Below, in pieces: positions 11,729 through 22,634 of a DNA stretch of 64,000 nucleotides. Numbering within the stretch: position 1 is the stretch's first letter; every line of letters begins with the position of its first letter. The position numbers and the translations under genes were made by a program. The DNA is from Zanthoxylum bungeanum (lineage: Eukaryota > Streptophyta > Magnoliopsida > Sapindales > Rutaceae): positions 96,157-160,156 of the forward strand of contig SKCR01001819.1 in the NCBI GenBank assembly GCA_019454045.1. Reading direction: 5' to 3'. The notes under the pieces were generated by a model. That model searched no databases and had not been told where the DNA came from. It was given only the letters and a program-made list of their open reading frames with translations.

Positions 11729-13021
11729 TCATAAAGCATGCGGTAGTTTGTCGGCCCAATCCCTGCAGTTCTCTGTCATCTTGGCCAAAATTGTCTTTAT
11801 TGTCTTGTTGGCTGCCTCAACTGCCCCATTTTCCTGCGGCCTGTACGGTGATGACTTATGGTGGCCTATCCTGTATTTCTGTAGCATTGCCTTTGTTTCC
11901 CCCTGGAACTGAACTCCGTTATCTGTAACCACATGGTACGGTATACCATACCGACAAATGAGATTCCGAGCTATAAACTTTGCCATTTGTTTCGCTGTAA
12001 CATTACGGAATGACTCGGCTTCCACCCACTTTGAGAAATAATCTACTGCCACTACTATGAAGCGATGCCAATTCGATGCATTCGGTCGAATCTCTCCAAT
12101 CACATCAATTCCCCATGTTGAGAAAGGCCACCGCTCTGACAACCCGTGTAACTTTGTGTGCGACAAATGATTCAAATTATCGTGTGCTTGACAATCATGA
12201 CAGTGATTTACCATCTTCGCGTAGTCGGTCTCCATGGTTGACCAGTAAAAACCTTGTCTCACTATCTTGCGGGACAGATTCAACCCGTTCATGTGCGGAC
12301 CACATACCCCGGCGTGTACTTCTTCCATTACCTGCTGAGCCTCTTCCTTTCTCAAAAATTTCAACTGAAAACCGTTTGCTTGCCTCTTGTACAGTTCCCC
12401 TTCCAAAATCACATATTGGGAAGCTAATTTCTGAATGGCTAATCTGTCTTTTCTGCCTGCTCCCTCCGGGAGTTCCCCGTGTTCCAGATACCTTTGAATG
12501 TCGTGATACCAAGGTTTACCATCATCGATCTCCACTTCCAAGACTCTTTGTATCTCATATACAGGCATGTTCCATGTTGTCAGTATCAATGGTCTCATCA
12601 CTAACTTTTCCGGATTCTCCCAAGTCGCTGCAAGTGTAGCTAATGCATCTGCCATTTGATTCTTTTCTCTCGGCAAGTGCTGAAACTTACAATCGGGGAT
12701 AACCTGTGCCAACTTTCTGAGGTGAAAAAGGTAAGGTTTCAACCATTCTTCTTTCAATTCCCATTCTCCCTGCATCTGTCGGATCACCAGCATCGAATCT
12801 CCGTAGACCTCCACACTCTCAGCCTTCAAGGCTATCAGCGCAGTCAAACCAAAAGAACATGCTTCATACTCGGCCATGTTATTAGTTACTCTGAACGTCA
12901 ACCTCTTGGGCAAAAGCAAAGTCTCTCCTTCGAGGGTCACTATCACGATCCCAATTCCGACTCCTTGCAATTCACTGCTCCGTCAAAATACATTTTCCAT
13001 CTCTGAACTGTTATTGCTTGG
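11729..13021 (-). pseudogene. Archaeal-type RNase H plus integrase core, Tat-A copy 1
   Basis: The best preserved coding stretch of the window. The RNase H begins WKMYFDGA (about 13000-12975, in the preceding frame) and continues after a frameshift in the 413-codon frame 12970-11729, with NNMAEYEA, VYGDSMLV and NQMADALA carrying the acidic residues. The integrase follows with its zinc-binding part (H-H...C-x2-C in HAGVCGPH ... HCHDCQAH) and an intact catalytic triad: D in WGIDVIGE, D in VTDNGVQF, E in YRPQENGAVEA. RNase H removes the RNA strand during copying; integrase inserts the DNA copy in the nucleus. The frame ends at a TGA after LPHAL, where the protein normally continues to 11266. Confidence 0.9.
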
Positions 13022-14186
13022 ATCTCTTCATCTGGAAATTCAAACTTATGATGATCCCCTTCAATAGGTTGCAATGCCAGAAACTCTGCTACAGCTTGCC
13101 CCTTGATCACTTTGGAAGTGAGGTACTCAATGTCAAACTCTGTCAGCAACACTAACCATCTGCCCAATTTCCCACTAGCGAAGGCACTGAATGCAGATAT
13201 TTCAAAGGATTCTCCTTTGCCACTACCTGGATCTTGTAAGATTGGAAGTAATGCCGCAATTTTCTGGATGCCCATACTACTGCCAAACAGATCTTCTCTA
13301 CTTCTTGATAGCGGGCTTCATACGGAAGCATTTTCTTACTGAGATAGTAGACTGCATGCTCTACCCCGGTCTCATCTGCCTGTACCATCATTGCCCCCAA
13401 TGCTTCTGATTCTATAGCCAAATACAGTACCAAGGGTGTGCCTGGTCTCGGAGGTTTCAATACAGGAGGCTTCACCAAGTATTCTCTGATCTTGTCGAAA
13501 GCTAACTGACACTGCTCAGGCTGGTCCTTTCTCGACAGTCTGAAGATAGGCTCACATACTGATGTCAACTTGGCGATGAACCGACTGATATACTGAATCT
13601 TCCCAAGGAATGCTCTAACCTCTTTCTCTGTCTTCGGTGCTGGCATCTCAGTAATTTCCTTGATTTTCTCAGAATCTACTTCTATTCCTCCCATTCCCAC
13701 TGTATGTCCCAGTAATTTTCCAGATGTTACCCCAAACACACATTTCTTGGGATTCAGCCGCAAGTTGTATTTGTCAACCCTTTGAAGAAACTTCTCCAGT
13801 GCTTCTATATGCCCAATTCTTGTCTCTGATTTCACCATCATGTCATCCACGTACACTTCAATCTCTTTGTGCATCAGATCTTGGAACAATGTAGTGGCCA
13901 TCCGCTGATAAGTAGCTCCTGCATTTTTTAGCCCAAACGGCATTACCTTGTAACAATAAGTACCATACTATGTGACGAAGGCAGTTTTGTGCTTGTCTTC
14001 CTCAGCCATAAAAACCTGATTATACCCTGAAAACCCATCTGCAAATGAATACATGGCAGATAAAGCTGCACTATCAACTAGTACATCAATATGAGGTAGA
14101 GGAAAATCATCTTTCGGACAAGCCTTGTTGAGATCTCTGTAATCCACACACATTCTGACTTTCCCATCTTTCTTCGGCACTGGCAC
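13022..14186 (-). pseudogene. Reverse transcriptase and RNase H, Tat-A copy 1
   Basis: Minus-strand frames 14186-13968, 13943-13152 and the start of 13275-12943 make up RT and RNase H. Seen: VPVPKKDGKVRMCVDYRDLN, SFADGFSGYNQ, MPFGLKNAGATYQR and the active-site YVDD in IEVYVDDMMVKS, then LGKIQYISRFIA (connection) and the RNase H region LYLAIESEALGAMM to LRHYFQSYKIQV. A TAG at about 13965 replaces the expected Trp between TAFVT and YGTYCYKV, and a frameshift near 13200 moves the end of RNase H into the next frame. Otherwise the motifs are in good order, so decay is fairly recent. Confidence 0.9.
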
Positions 14187-14194
14187 AACATTTA

Positions 14195-14893
14195 CTAACC
14201 ATTCGGGATAATTACCACTTCCAGGAACCCCACATCTATCTGTTTCTTAACCTCTTCTCTGACCTTCTCGGCCCTCTCAGGTCTCATCTGTCGAAGTTTC
14301 TGTTTCACTGGCTTTATATTCGGATAAGTTGGTATTGTGTGCTGGGCAATGCTTCTGTCTACCCCAGGCATGTCCTCATAGGACCAAGCAAACACTTTGG
14401 CATATCTGACCAATACTTCTTCTAATTTCTCCCGCTCTTCAGCGGTAACTTCACTTGCAATCAGAATTTCCTTAGGATTCTCAGGCGTGCCTAAGTTAAA
14501 TGCATTCGTTCTGGTGGAGCTGATATCAAATATACTCAAGCCATGCAAGTTAGAGGAAAAAGACTCGGGCAAATAAGCAAAATGATTGTCTTTATTGCTA
14601 ATAAATGTGGGAGTACACTCAAATAAATCAGGAAGATAAATGTCTTCATCATCGACAGACACTTCATCCTCCGCAACTAGGTTCTTCTCAGACTTCTTAT
14701 CTTCTTCGAGAGTCAGGCTCAACAACTTCATAAATTCTTCTTCCCAATTCTCTTCCTCCACAACTTCTTTGGTCAGCGGCTTCTTACCCAACATATCCTG
14801 AAAGATCTCAAATCCAGGCACCACAATCCCATTAACTTCTATTGGTTCGGGCTCACCTTGATACCCCGAAGACTTCACAAAGCATTCCGTCAA
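14195..14893 (-). pseudogene. Pol linker and RT N-terminus, Tat-A copy 1
   Basis: A 232-codon frame. The first about 130 residues are an acidic linker (EEENWEEEF, AEDEVSVDDEDIY). The last third is the start of Tat RT: KVFAWSYEDMPGVD, IAQHTIPTYPNIKPVKQKLR and EVKKQIDVGFLE. It leaves the frame at IIPNG, just before the PKKDGKVR motif of the next frame (about 14190), so an indel separates the two. Confidence 0.85.
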
Positions 14894-14984
14894 TTTCAGC
14901 CCTTCTTTTTAACCTTCGGCTTTTCCTCATCAAATTTGTACCCCAAACCCCTCCGAGTAGTCTGTCCTCTAAAGTCTGGCAGTT

Positions 14985-15768
14985 TTAAACCCTCACCAGC
15001 TCGAACTTCATTTTTCCCATGATCCTAGCTAACTTAGGATCCACCCATTCCACAAAAGTTGCTGACATTTGGAACCTCGTGAAAGGTTGTATTTCCAAAG
15101 CAGCCACAACATTATCTACCTCAGCTCGGATGGTGACAATCTCTCCCCCATACGGGAACTTAATCATCTGATGCAGAGTGGAGGACACACCCCCAAGCTT
15201 ATGAAACCAAGGCATTCCCAACAATAAGGCAAAAATGGATGGGATATCTAGCACTGTGAACTCAACTTCATCCTCAATAGGACCAACCTTGACCGCTGCT
15301 ACAAATGTACCCTCAACTCCTCACTTACTGTCATCATAAGCCTTGATAGTCATACTAGAGGGATCCAATTGTTTTTTTTATACCCAGCTTGGCCAAAATC
15401 TTCGACGGGCATACATTAATGGATGAGCCGTCATCCACCATCACACAAGAGGTCATTTTACCTCTCACTTCAGCTCTGATAAACGAAGGTCTATTATGAT
15501 TTCTCCCCTCAGCTGGGAGTTCTTCCTCAGAAAAAGTGATTGCCTGCAAAGCCTCCTTTTGCACTGACCCAACAAACATTACGGTGTTGGCATCCTCCGT
15601 CACCACTATCTTGCTTAAGGCCTCAACCATGGCCCGCCTGTGCTCCTGAGATGCACACAACAAATCCCAGATACTCACTTGTGCTCGGGTTTTCCTTAAC
15701 TGTTGCCACACTACATCTCCATCAGCATTTTCTGTATTCTCAGCCACTTTTCTACCCTCTGATAACAC
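14985..15768 (-). pseudogene. Retropepsin-type protease region, Tat-A copy 1
   Basis: Frame 15768-15355 contains the active-site strand VMVDDGSSINVCP (Tat elements carry D-x-G-S/A-S/A here). After a frameshift near 15300, frame 15254-14985 has the flap/C-terminal motif LLGMPWFHKLGGVSSTLHQ, followed by MIKFPYGGEIVTI. The enzyme would cut the Gag-Pol precursor in the particle. The two halves are no longer in one frame. Confidence 0.85.
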
Positions 15769-17335
15769 TCATTTACCCTTCTCAGTCATATCATTATAGA
15801 AACGCCCACTACGTGTCATCTCCCTCACTTCTTCTTCATCACTACTGGAGAAGTCTTCCCAGAAATTATGCCCTCATTCTGTCTCATCTTCACTGTTACT
15901 ATCCCAAATTCCAAGGCAATAGGTTTGGTGGTCAAAGGATTTGAGGACAAGGCTTTCGGGTAGGCCGAAGTTTATCATATAGGTTGGTGGGGGGACAGAG
16001 TGGTAATTGGGTAGGGGATTTTGGTGTGTGTTGGGGAGTTCTGTTTCAGGGTCGGGTATCTTTTTGGAGTCTATAAGGTCCTGGATTTCATGGCGGAGGC
16101 GGGCATAATTATCAGTGTCATGGCCTTTCTATTGGTGGAAGTGACAGTATTGGCTTAGGTTGAGATGTGGTGGTGGAGGGTTGGGAAATGGTTTGGTCTC
16201 CAGGGGTTTCAGAATTCCTTGTCTTTTTAATTTCTCCAACACCTTAGACAAGGGCCTCCCTAAGTTGGAGAATCTCCGATTCCGGATGGTAGCAATCTCC
16301 GCAGAAACAGGTTTGGTACCTGATGTTCCCCCAATAGGCCTCCTACTTAGGCCATAAAACTTCATGTTCTCTGCTTCTTCTTCTTCAATATCCATGATAG
16401 TTTCCCTCAACTGTCAGAAGTCATTGATCATAGAGGTCATCCTCCTTAGTTTCCCATAGATTGAGGGCTTGGTGCCCTTGATGATCATCTTAATTTGGTC
16501 CTTCTCTGAGGGCCGAGTCTGCATCTTTAGGAGCTGGCTTCCCCAGCGGTCTACATACTCTTTGAATCTTTCCTTAGGCTTCTGCTTAGTGTTCTCCAAA
16601 TCTCGGAGTGACAAATCAATTTCCAGATTTGTAACATATTGCTTCAGAAAAGCATCAGCCAGTTCCCTCCAATATTCCCTAATCTTCTTCTCAAGGCTGT
16701 GATACCAAACTACCGGCGCTCTCCTCAAGTGACATCCCAAACATTTTATGCACTGGACGCTTGGATAAACCCACTGAACTCATAACTGAAACATATTGAC
16801 GGAGATGGACCCTCAGATCCCTATTCCCATTGAACTTAGCCATATCCGGCATCTTGAACTGAGCTGGCAACTGTTTTTCGAAGGTCATTGCCTCATAATC
16901 TAACAACTCCTCATGTTTACCCCTCATTTTACGGGTAACTGTTTCAACCTGATCCCAAAGCCTTTGAAATTCTGCCTGAGATCCAATCACTATGCCTGTT
17001 GCATACTCTTCCATGTCGTCATCAAAAGCGAGGATATCATCCCCCAACCCATTCGGAGGCTCCTCGCGCCTCACATTCTCAAAATTCCCCCCAGCACGGG
17101 GTACAACCATACCAGCCACAGCAGTAGTCAAGGCTTGCAACTGTTCAGTAATTTTGGCGAGACCTTTTTCCAACTGATCTATCCGGGATACCTCATTATC
17201 GGATGTACTCATATCTGTTACCGGTCTTTTAGTGAGCCTTCCCTCTTTCCTAACCCAACAGGAATCTATGATGTCTTTTATAGACATAGAGGGTGTTAAC
17301 AGGATATATGTGTGCATGAGATGAATAAGATGCAT
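15769..17335 (-). pseudogene. gag, Tat-A copy 1
   Basis: Minus-strand frames 17335-16691, 16740-16414 and 16410-16129, then a decayed tail to about 15770. A likely start is the Met of MSTSDNEVSRIDQLEKG, but the frame is open upstream and that part (IIDSCWVRKEGRLTKRP) is conserved in Tat-A copy 2. Seen in order: a coiled-coil-like start, the retrotransposon Gag core (KKIREYWRELADAFLKQY, SLRDLENTKQKPKERFKEYVDRW), and a nucleic-acid-binding end (YCHFHQ, then KGHDTDNYARLRHEI). It is broken by a frameshift near 16715, a TGA near 16412 and a stop after CHFHQ. Gag coats the RNA and forms the particle. Confidence 0.85.
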
Positions 17336-18339
17336 GCGATATAAGGAATATATTAATTCATTGAAATTTCACACAAATCGGCCCATCATCATTATAGAAG
17401 CTTTTAGGCTAACTGTCATAGGAGTGAATTCGTCCCAGTTTAAATGGCCCAACAAGTTCACACCTCATGGCAAGAAGTCCAACCGTATCCAAATGATAAT
17501 GCTCCCAAACACAAACATATAATGGCCCATTGGCGTTTTAGAAACTTTTGGCCCAATCATCATAAGATACGTTCTTGTCCCAGTTTAAATGGCCCAACAA
17601 GCCCAAACTTCATGACAAAAGGTCCGAATGGATTCAAACGACAATCCAAACACAAGCATACAGAGATAATTTCTACAGAGTGGCCCATCAACATTTCATA
17701 AGCTTTTTGACCAATTTTCATATGATACGAACTCGTCCCAGTTTAAATGCCCCAACAAGTTCGCATTTCTGACAAGAAGTCCAACTGCATCCAAATGAGG
17801 ATGGTCCACAAGCACAAGGAAATAGTTGTTATAGGCCATACAACCTTGGTCTACATGTGGGTTTGCGGGAGTGTAGACAAGGACTCTCACTGGTGAAGGA
17901 TTGCCCACAACTAGGTCTCCCCACCCAAGGGTTCGAGCGACCAAGTGAGCGCACCTTTTTTATACCTTACAGTACGTGCCAACGAGTTATGGTGTGTTAC
18001 TGACTGTCAGATGGATTTCCCATTGTAGATTACCCAGAGGGAGGGTGGAGCGAGGCTCTCTTAAGTACCCTAGCCTCTTAGGCTCTTATCGCTTGGTGAC
18101 AGGAATAAACAACGAGTCCTCCAAATTAGTCCATCACAATAGGCTACAAGTAAATGATTATCTAGGTGCCTTCACAGCTTTTCCTTATAGAAAGGTAGTG
18201 AATGAAGGAAGACACCAAACCATTACCCAGCCTTAAAGAATGCCTTTGATTAAACCTCTTTCAACCCATAGTAGACACGGTTAATTAAAGCACAAATCAT
18301 AATAATACAAGACATTATTTCGAGGCCGATTCTCTATCC
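17336..18339 (-). other. Leader (5' UTR) of Tat-A copy 1
   Basis: About 1 kb between PBS and gag. The part 17940-18339 matches 24730-25110 of Tat-A copy 2. The part 17390-17760 has three copies of an about 160-bp repeat built on CCCAGTTTAAATGGCCCAACAAG. No gene is seen. Confidence 0.75.
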
Positions 18340-18355
18340 CTAGTGGAGTCGCCAG
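18340..18355 (-). other. Primer binding site of Tat-A copy 1
   Basis: On the minus strand TGGCGACTCCACTAGG follows the LTR end after two bases. The same site at 24712 in the sister reads TGGCGACTCCACTGGGGA. It is a standard Tat-type PBS; I did not verify which tRNA it pairs with. Confidence 0.75.
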
Positions 18356-18357
18356 AC

Positions 18358-18672
18358 TGTGGGAACACAGAAACTGGGCGGCGCATGTTGTTCCGGGCTC
18401 GCGGCCCGGTTGGGAGTACGGAGTAGCCCGCGGGGGACTAAACCGGAGAATGATGGAGTCGCCACCCGGTGTGAACCGGGACAAAGATTTAAGGCCGCAC
18501 TCACCCCTCGCAAGGGAAGACCTCAAACCATTGGGTTCGGAATGGTCCCTTACTTATGCCACTTGTAATAAAATGATTTGTGCAATAATACAACCAAGCC
18601 TAAGCAACATTTATTTCCAAGGATAATTTACTCCTAATTTCGCATGCATAAATACAAGGCTCATATCTAAGT
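18358..18672 (-). repeat. 5' LTR of Tat-A copy 1 (only the last about 315 bp)
   Basis: Ends GTTCCCACA at 18358 on the minus strand and matches the LTR end of copy 2 (24390-24708), including the block around GGTGGCGACTCCAT. At 18672 the match stops and copia pol begins, so most of the LTR, with its promoter, is missing. Confidence 0.85.
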
Positions 18673-20066
18673 CTGGGACTTGGTGGATGCACCTGAATGG
18701 ATAAAACTCACAGGCTGCAAGTGGATGTACAAGCGTAAAACTAAAGCAGAAGGCAACATCCAAACCTATAAGGCTAGGTTCGTGGCGAAAGGTTATAGAA
18801 AAATCCAAGGAATTGACTATGACGAAACCTTCTCGCCTGTTGTAATGATAAAGTCCATTCGAATTTTACTGGCACTAGCTACACACTTTGATTATGAGAT
18901 TTGACAGATGGATGTGAAAAAAGCTTTCCTTAATGGGAACCTCGTAGAGGAAGTCTATATGACACAACCTGAGGGGTTTGCATCTAAGGATGATCATAAT
19001 AAAGTATGCAAGCTTAAACGATCCATTTATGGACTCAAGCAAGCCTCCAGAAGTTGGAATATACGATTTGATGAGATAATCAAAGAATTTGACTTCATCA
19101 AAAATGTAGACGAGCCTTGTGTTTACAGGAAAAGTAGTGGGAGTGCTGTTGTATTTCTTGTATTATATGTCGATGACATATTAATCATCGGGAATGATAT
19201 TCCCATGATGCAAGCCACCAAGCAATGGTTATCTCAGAATTTCTCCATGAAAGATTTGGGAGAAGCAACCTACATCCTCGGCATTAATATCTACCTTAAT
19301 AGATCTAAGAGGTTGTTAGGACTTTCACAATCTACGTACATAGATAAAGTTTTGAAAAGATTCAAAATGAAAGATTCCAAAAGAGGTAATTTACCTACTT
19401 ATCATGGAATCAAATTACCTAATGAGCAATATCCACACACTCTTTCAGATAGAGAGCGTATGAGTAGGATCCATTATGCTTCAGCAATATGATCGATCAT
19501 GTACGCCATGCTATGTATAAGACCTGATGTCTCTTATGCTCTTAGCATAACGAGCAGGTATCAGGCAAATCCTGGAGAGCAACACTGGGCAGCTGTCAAA
19601 ACAATCCTCAAGTATCTGAGAAGAACTAAGGATACAAACAGGATATCTATTTACTTTGAATGGTGGTGCTGCCAGTTGGAAAAGCTAAAAGCAGTCAACT
19701 ACAGCGGACTCCACCACTGAAGCTGAGTATATTGTAGCATCTGAGGCTGCTAAAGAAGCAGTCTAGATAAAGAAGTTCATCACAGAGTTGGAAGTGCTTC
19801 CCGCGATAAAGAATGGCATCACGATGTATTGTGACAACACGGGCGCCATTGCTCAATCAAATGAACCAAGGTCCCACCAGAAATCCAAGCATGTACTCAG
19901 GTGATTTCATCTCATCAGGGAGATTGTTGAGAGAAAAGAAGTTATTATAGAGAAAATACCCACAGAAGATAATCTTGCAGATTCTCTGACTAAAGGGCTG
20001 ACTCAACAAAAGCATGATAGGCACAACCGAGAGTATGGTGTCCAGATTCATACTAGTTGGCTATAG
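18673..20066 (+). pseudogene. Copia RT and RNase H relic (Copia-B)
   Basis: Starts inside RT (LVDAPEWIK, GCKWMYKRK, YKARFVAKGY). After a TGA at 18903-18905, where the family has Trp before QMDVK, the frame 18908-19492 carries KKAFLNGN, the NKVCKLKRSIYGLKQA motif and active site LYVDDILIIGND. Frame 19499-19720 continues with MYAMLCIRPDVSYAL. RNase H follows with TEAEYIVASEAAKEAV, a TAG for Trp at about 19764, YCDNTGAIAQSNE and ADSLTKGLTQ near 19975. The gene is dead through at least four stops and a frameshift near 19670, yet motifs are easy to read, so it is younger than the Copia-A copies. Confidence 0.9.
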
Positions 20067-20068
20067 TG

Positions 20069-20080
20069 CAAGTGGGAGAT
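20069..20080 (+). other. Polypurine tract of Copia-B
   Basis: CAAGTGGGAGAT directly precedes the LTR start TGTTAGGGATATGCC. Confidence 0.85.
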
Positions 20081-21994
20081 TGTTAGGGATATGCCTTATA
20101 CCCAACTTGTGGATGGGCTATATGTACATGTATTTGTAATATTTTCATTAATTAATAAAATGGAAATCTTTATTATACGTGTCTTACATAACTTATATGA
20201 ATCATCAACACTGTAATAAAGCCCTTGGAGTAATAAGACGATGGCTTCCACGCCTTATGAGAATCATTACTCTTAAATGGTCATAGGCATAGTTTTGTGA
20301 ATAATCTGGGCGTTCACAAAGCAGAGAGACTAGCATGATGATATGATTCGCCCTTAAGTAGGGTAGCTGATCTCATAGGCTAGTAGCGGAGATCCGTCCG
20401 CTTGGTGTATCACATGGATGCATGAGTTGCTCGTGTCCATCGAACTGACCACCGAAAGTTTTCATATGGAGTGTTTATCCCATGTGTCTGTGAGAACTTT
20501 CATGTATCGATTATATGACTAGTCCTTAGACTTGAGGTCTTTAAAATATTATGTGTGGATCAAATAAATTTGACATTCTCTTTCCCCGGTTCAAAAGATC
20601 CGGTCATAATGGTATGATTAGGTCATTTGTTGAAACACATGAAGTTTGTAAGGATACAATAGAGAATCGCCACTCTCTCGGATAATATTTTCTTATAAGA
20701 GTAGTATTCCAGTTGCGGGTTGATATGTGCGATCAGTGCTTGAGACTGTGGCCACAGCGGAATAATCATGTGAGATTCTTGGGTTAGCACGATTCATGAC
20801 ACTATCAACATCATACCTTTAACCATATGGGTAGACTCTTTCCGTACCCTAGGTCAATAGGTGGGGATACAGTGAGGCGAGGGACCGTATCATATGTAAA
20901 TCGCATACATAATGAGTATATATATCTTTCATTTTCATTTGTGGGCCTTGGCATGTTGCTAGATGTCAACCTTTGTCATTGAAATCGAACGACCATCTGA
21001 TCGGAGGATAAATTATCACGATTCATTTCATGTCCAACTTGAGGGGAACCCAAAAGGTCACACACAAAAAAGTCGAAATCAATGGTTAACAGTGCACAGT
21101 ACAAATATAACAGCATATATGATTGCTGTAGGAATTGTTCATAAATGGTTCAATATGTTTAATTATTGAACAGATCATTTATGAGATTCCATAGTGGCTT
21201 AGGGATTGGTGAATGACGATAGGGCCACTTTGGGAATTGGAATAAAAAAAATATTATTCACGTGAATAGTAAAAAAAAATTTGTTATTTGTTTTGAATTC
21301 CAATTCGGCCCAAACTCTTATCAGGGTTATAAAATCTCATTAAACCACTAAATTAAGATCCAATGGCTAAGATTAAATTATCTTTTATCCTACATCGGAT
21401 TCTTAATTAATTTTATTGTCTTTGGAGCACTATATAAACCCAAAGAATTCTTCACAAGTTTTTACACCAAACCTTTCATATATTAGGTTTATATAAGTGA
21501 GCAACTCTAAAGTTTAAGAGTAAGCCTCTGATTTTGAGGATCCTTAAGTCTAATTGACTAGAGAAACCTCGAGTTAAAAGTTTTGAGGTATTTGCTTAGG
21601 CTAACACCAAGGGCAAAATACCCGTGCACTGAAGGAGTAGTCTTGCCGTTGAGTTTTGGCTTTGGTGTGTGCATCTTTGGAGGCCACACACTTGGGTGGC
21701 TCTTTGGAACGTGGAAGAGCTTGCCGATTTCGTGAAAATCTTGTAGATTGGAGGGAGGACTGGAGGAGTCTTCGGTTCAAGTAAGTCTTTTTCTTTATTT
21801 ATTTTAATTAGAGTTCTTATGATAGTTAGCATTTTTAGGTTTATGTTCTTTGCATTTTTTATGAGTTTTATGCTTAGAATATATAGTAACTTGCCTAGGC
21901 TTGTAGAATAATCAAAACAAATGGGTCTTAGGCAAAGGAAAAGCGGCATAATAATTTTAATCTTCCGCTCCGCACTCGCGGCCGCTTCCCGACA
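20081..21994 (+). repeat. 3' LTR of Copia-B
   Basis: About 1.9 kb from TGTTAGGGATATGCC to CTTCCCGACA. The right end is inferred from the TG...CA rule and from the CCGCTCCGCACTCGCGG box typical of copia LTR ends. The LTR at 63297 (minus) matches from its start to about 21890. Short frames inside are not genes. Confidence 0.8.
21430..21442 (+). promoter_or_regulatory. TATA box in the Copia-B LTR
   Basis: CTATATAAACCC lies about 560 bp before the LTR end, in the place expected for the U3/R promoter. In the inverted relative the same place reads ATAAAAACCC (about 61906), a decayed box. Confidence 0.55.
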
Positions 21995-22180
21995 GCCTGG
22001 AGAAATGGGTTCGTGTCAAAACCTTTAAAAGAACTCATTTTCACTGCCAGAACTACCCTAGATTTAATTGACCAAATCTTAGCCTTTGAACCACAAATTG
22101 ACCTTATTATTTCCAAGATAAATTGGTCCGATAATGATCGTGGTAAGAAGTGTCAGATTAATCTGGATCTTAACCTTTAA
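21995..22180 (+). pseudogene. C-terminal end of an unrecognised ORF (probably Athila-A)
   Basis: The frame starting AWRNGFVSKPLKELIFTA is open from the LTR junction for about 61 codons to TAA at 22178-22180. It has no start codon of its own and is truncated by Copia-B. The product is not recognised. Its place, just before an Athila-type 3' UTR, suggests the end of pol or of the extra 3' ORF of Athila elements, but this is inference from position only. Confidence 0.4.
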
Positions 22181-22634
22181 ATTTTCCTTTTAGATGTAGA
22201 ATTTCAGCTAACCAGGTACTATCTTCGAAACTCATCTTCTACTTTTTAAGACATTGGGGACAATGTCCCATTTAGGTTTGGGGGTGGGGAATAGTTGTAG
22301 TATTTTATTTTTATGTTGTTTTTATTTTTAGTCCAAAATTTTCGAAAAATTCAAAAAAAAAATAAATAAAATTAAAAAAATATTTTTTGTTTTTGTGTTT
22401 TTAATTTGATTAATCAAGTGAAATTGGTGTGAGATAGTTGTGTAAGGAATTTCCACTCCTGAGACGTATCTCAACCTATTTCGGAACAAGTTAATTTTTG
22501 TTTATTTCCTTTTGAATTATTTAATTTGAGAATTCTCCATAATACTGACTAAAATGAATCTTCATATGCTCAGTTGACAGGTATTATCAATATACATGGT
22601 GACATACGGACATGAGATGTAATTGAAAAGTTTG
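22181..22634 (+). other. Athila-A 3' UTR, left part
   Basis: Non-coding. It contains GGGGACAATGTCCC followed by TAGGTTTGGGGGTGGGG (22256-22292), a phrase typical of the region after the coding part in Athila elements, then an A/T-rich run. It continues at 42339 after Tat-A copy 2: flanks GTTTG (22630-22634) and GTTTA (42339-42343) form a 4-of-5 target duplication. Confidence 0.7.

Larger units (their letters stand above)
7992..18672 (-). mobile_element. Tat-A copy 1: Tat-lineage Ty3/gypsy retrotransposon
   Basis: Minus-strand element: 5' LTR remnant (18672-18358), PBS, about 1 kb leader, gag, protease, RT, RNase H, a second archaeal-type RNase H, integrase, a minisatellite-bearing 3' UTR, polypurine tract and 3' LTR (10331 down to 7992). 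The second RNase H between pol RNase H and integrase is a hallmark of the plant Tat lineage. The element is cut at both ends: its 3' LTR is interrupted by Copia-A copy 1, and its 5' LTR is truncated where Copia-B starts. It shares LTR, PBS, leader, gag start, minisatellite and polypurine tract with Tat-A copy 2 (22635-42338, plus strand). The coding capacity is close to complete but has several single-base stops and frameshifts. Confidence 0.9.
18673..21994 (+). mobile_element. Copia-B copy: 5'-truncated Ty1/copia retrotransposon
   Basis: Plus-strand remnant: the second half of pol (RT and RNase H, 18673-20066), polypurine tract (20069-20080) and a complete 3' LTR (20081-21994). The 5' LTR, gag, protease and integrase are missing; the sequence starts inside RT at WDLVDAPEWIK, abutting the Tat-A LTR. 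A related LTR lies inverted at 59036-63297. Confidence 0.9.

Noticed and set aside
11491..12639. Plus-strand frames of 145 and 187 codons
   Set aside because: Shadow frames opposite the well-supported integrase/RNase H of Tat-A copy 1.
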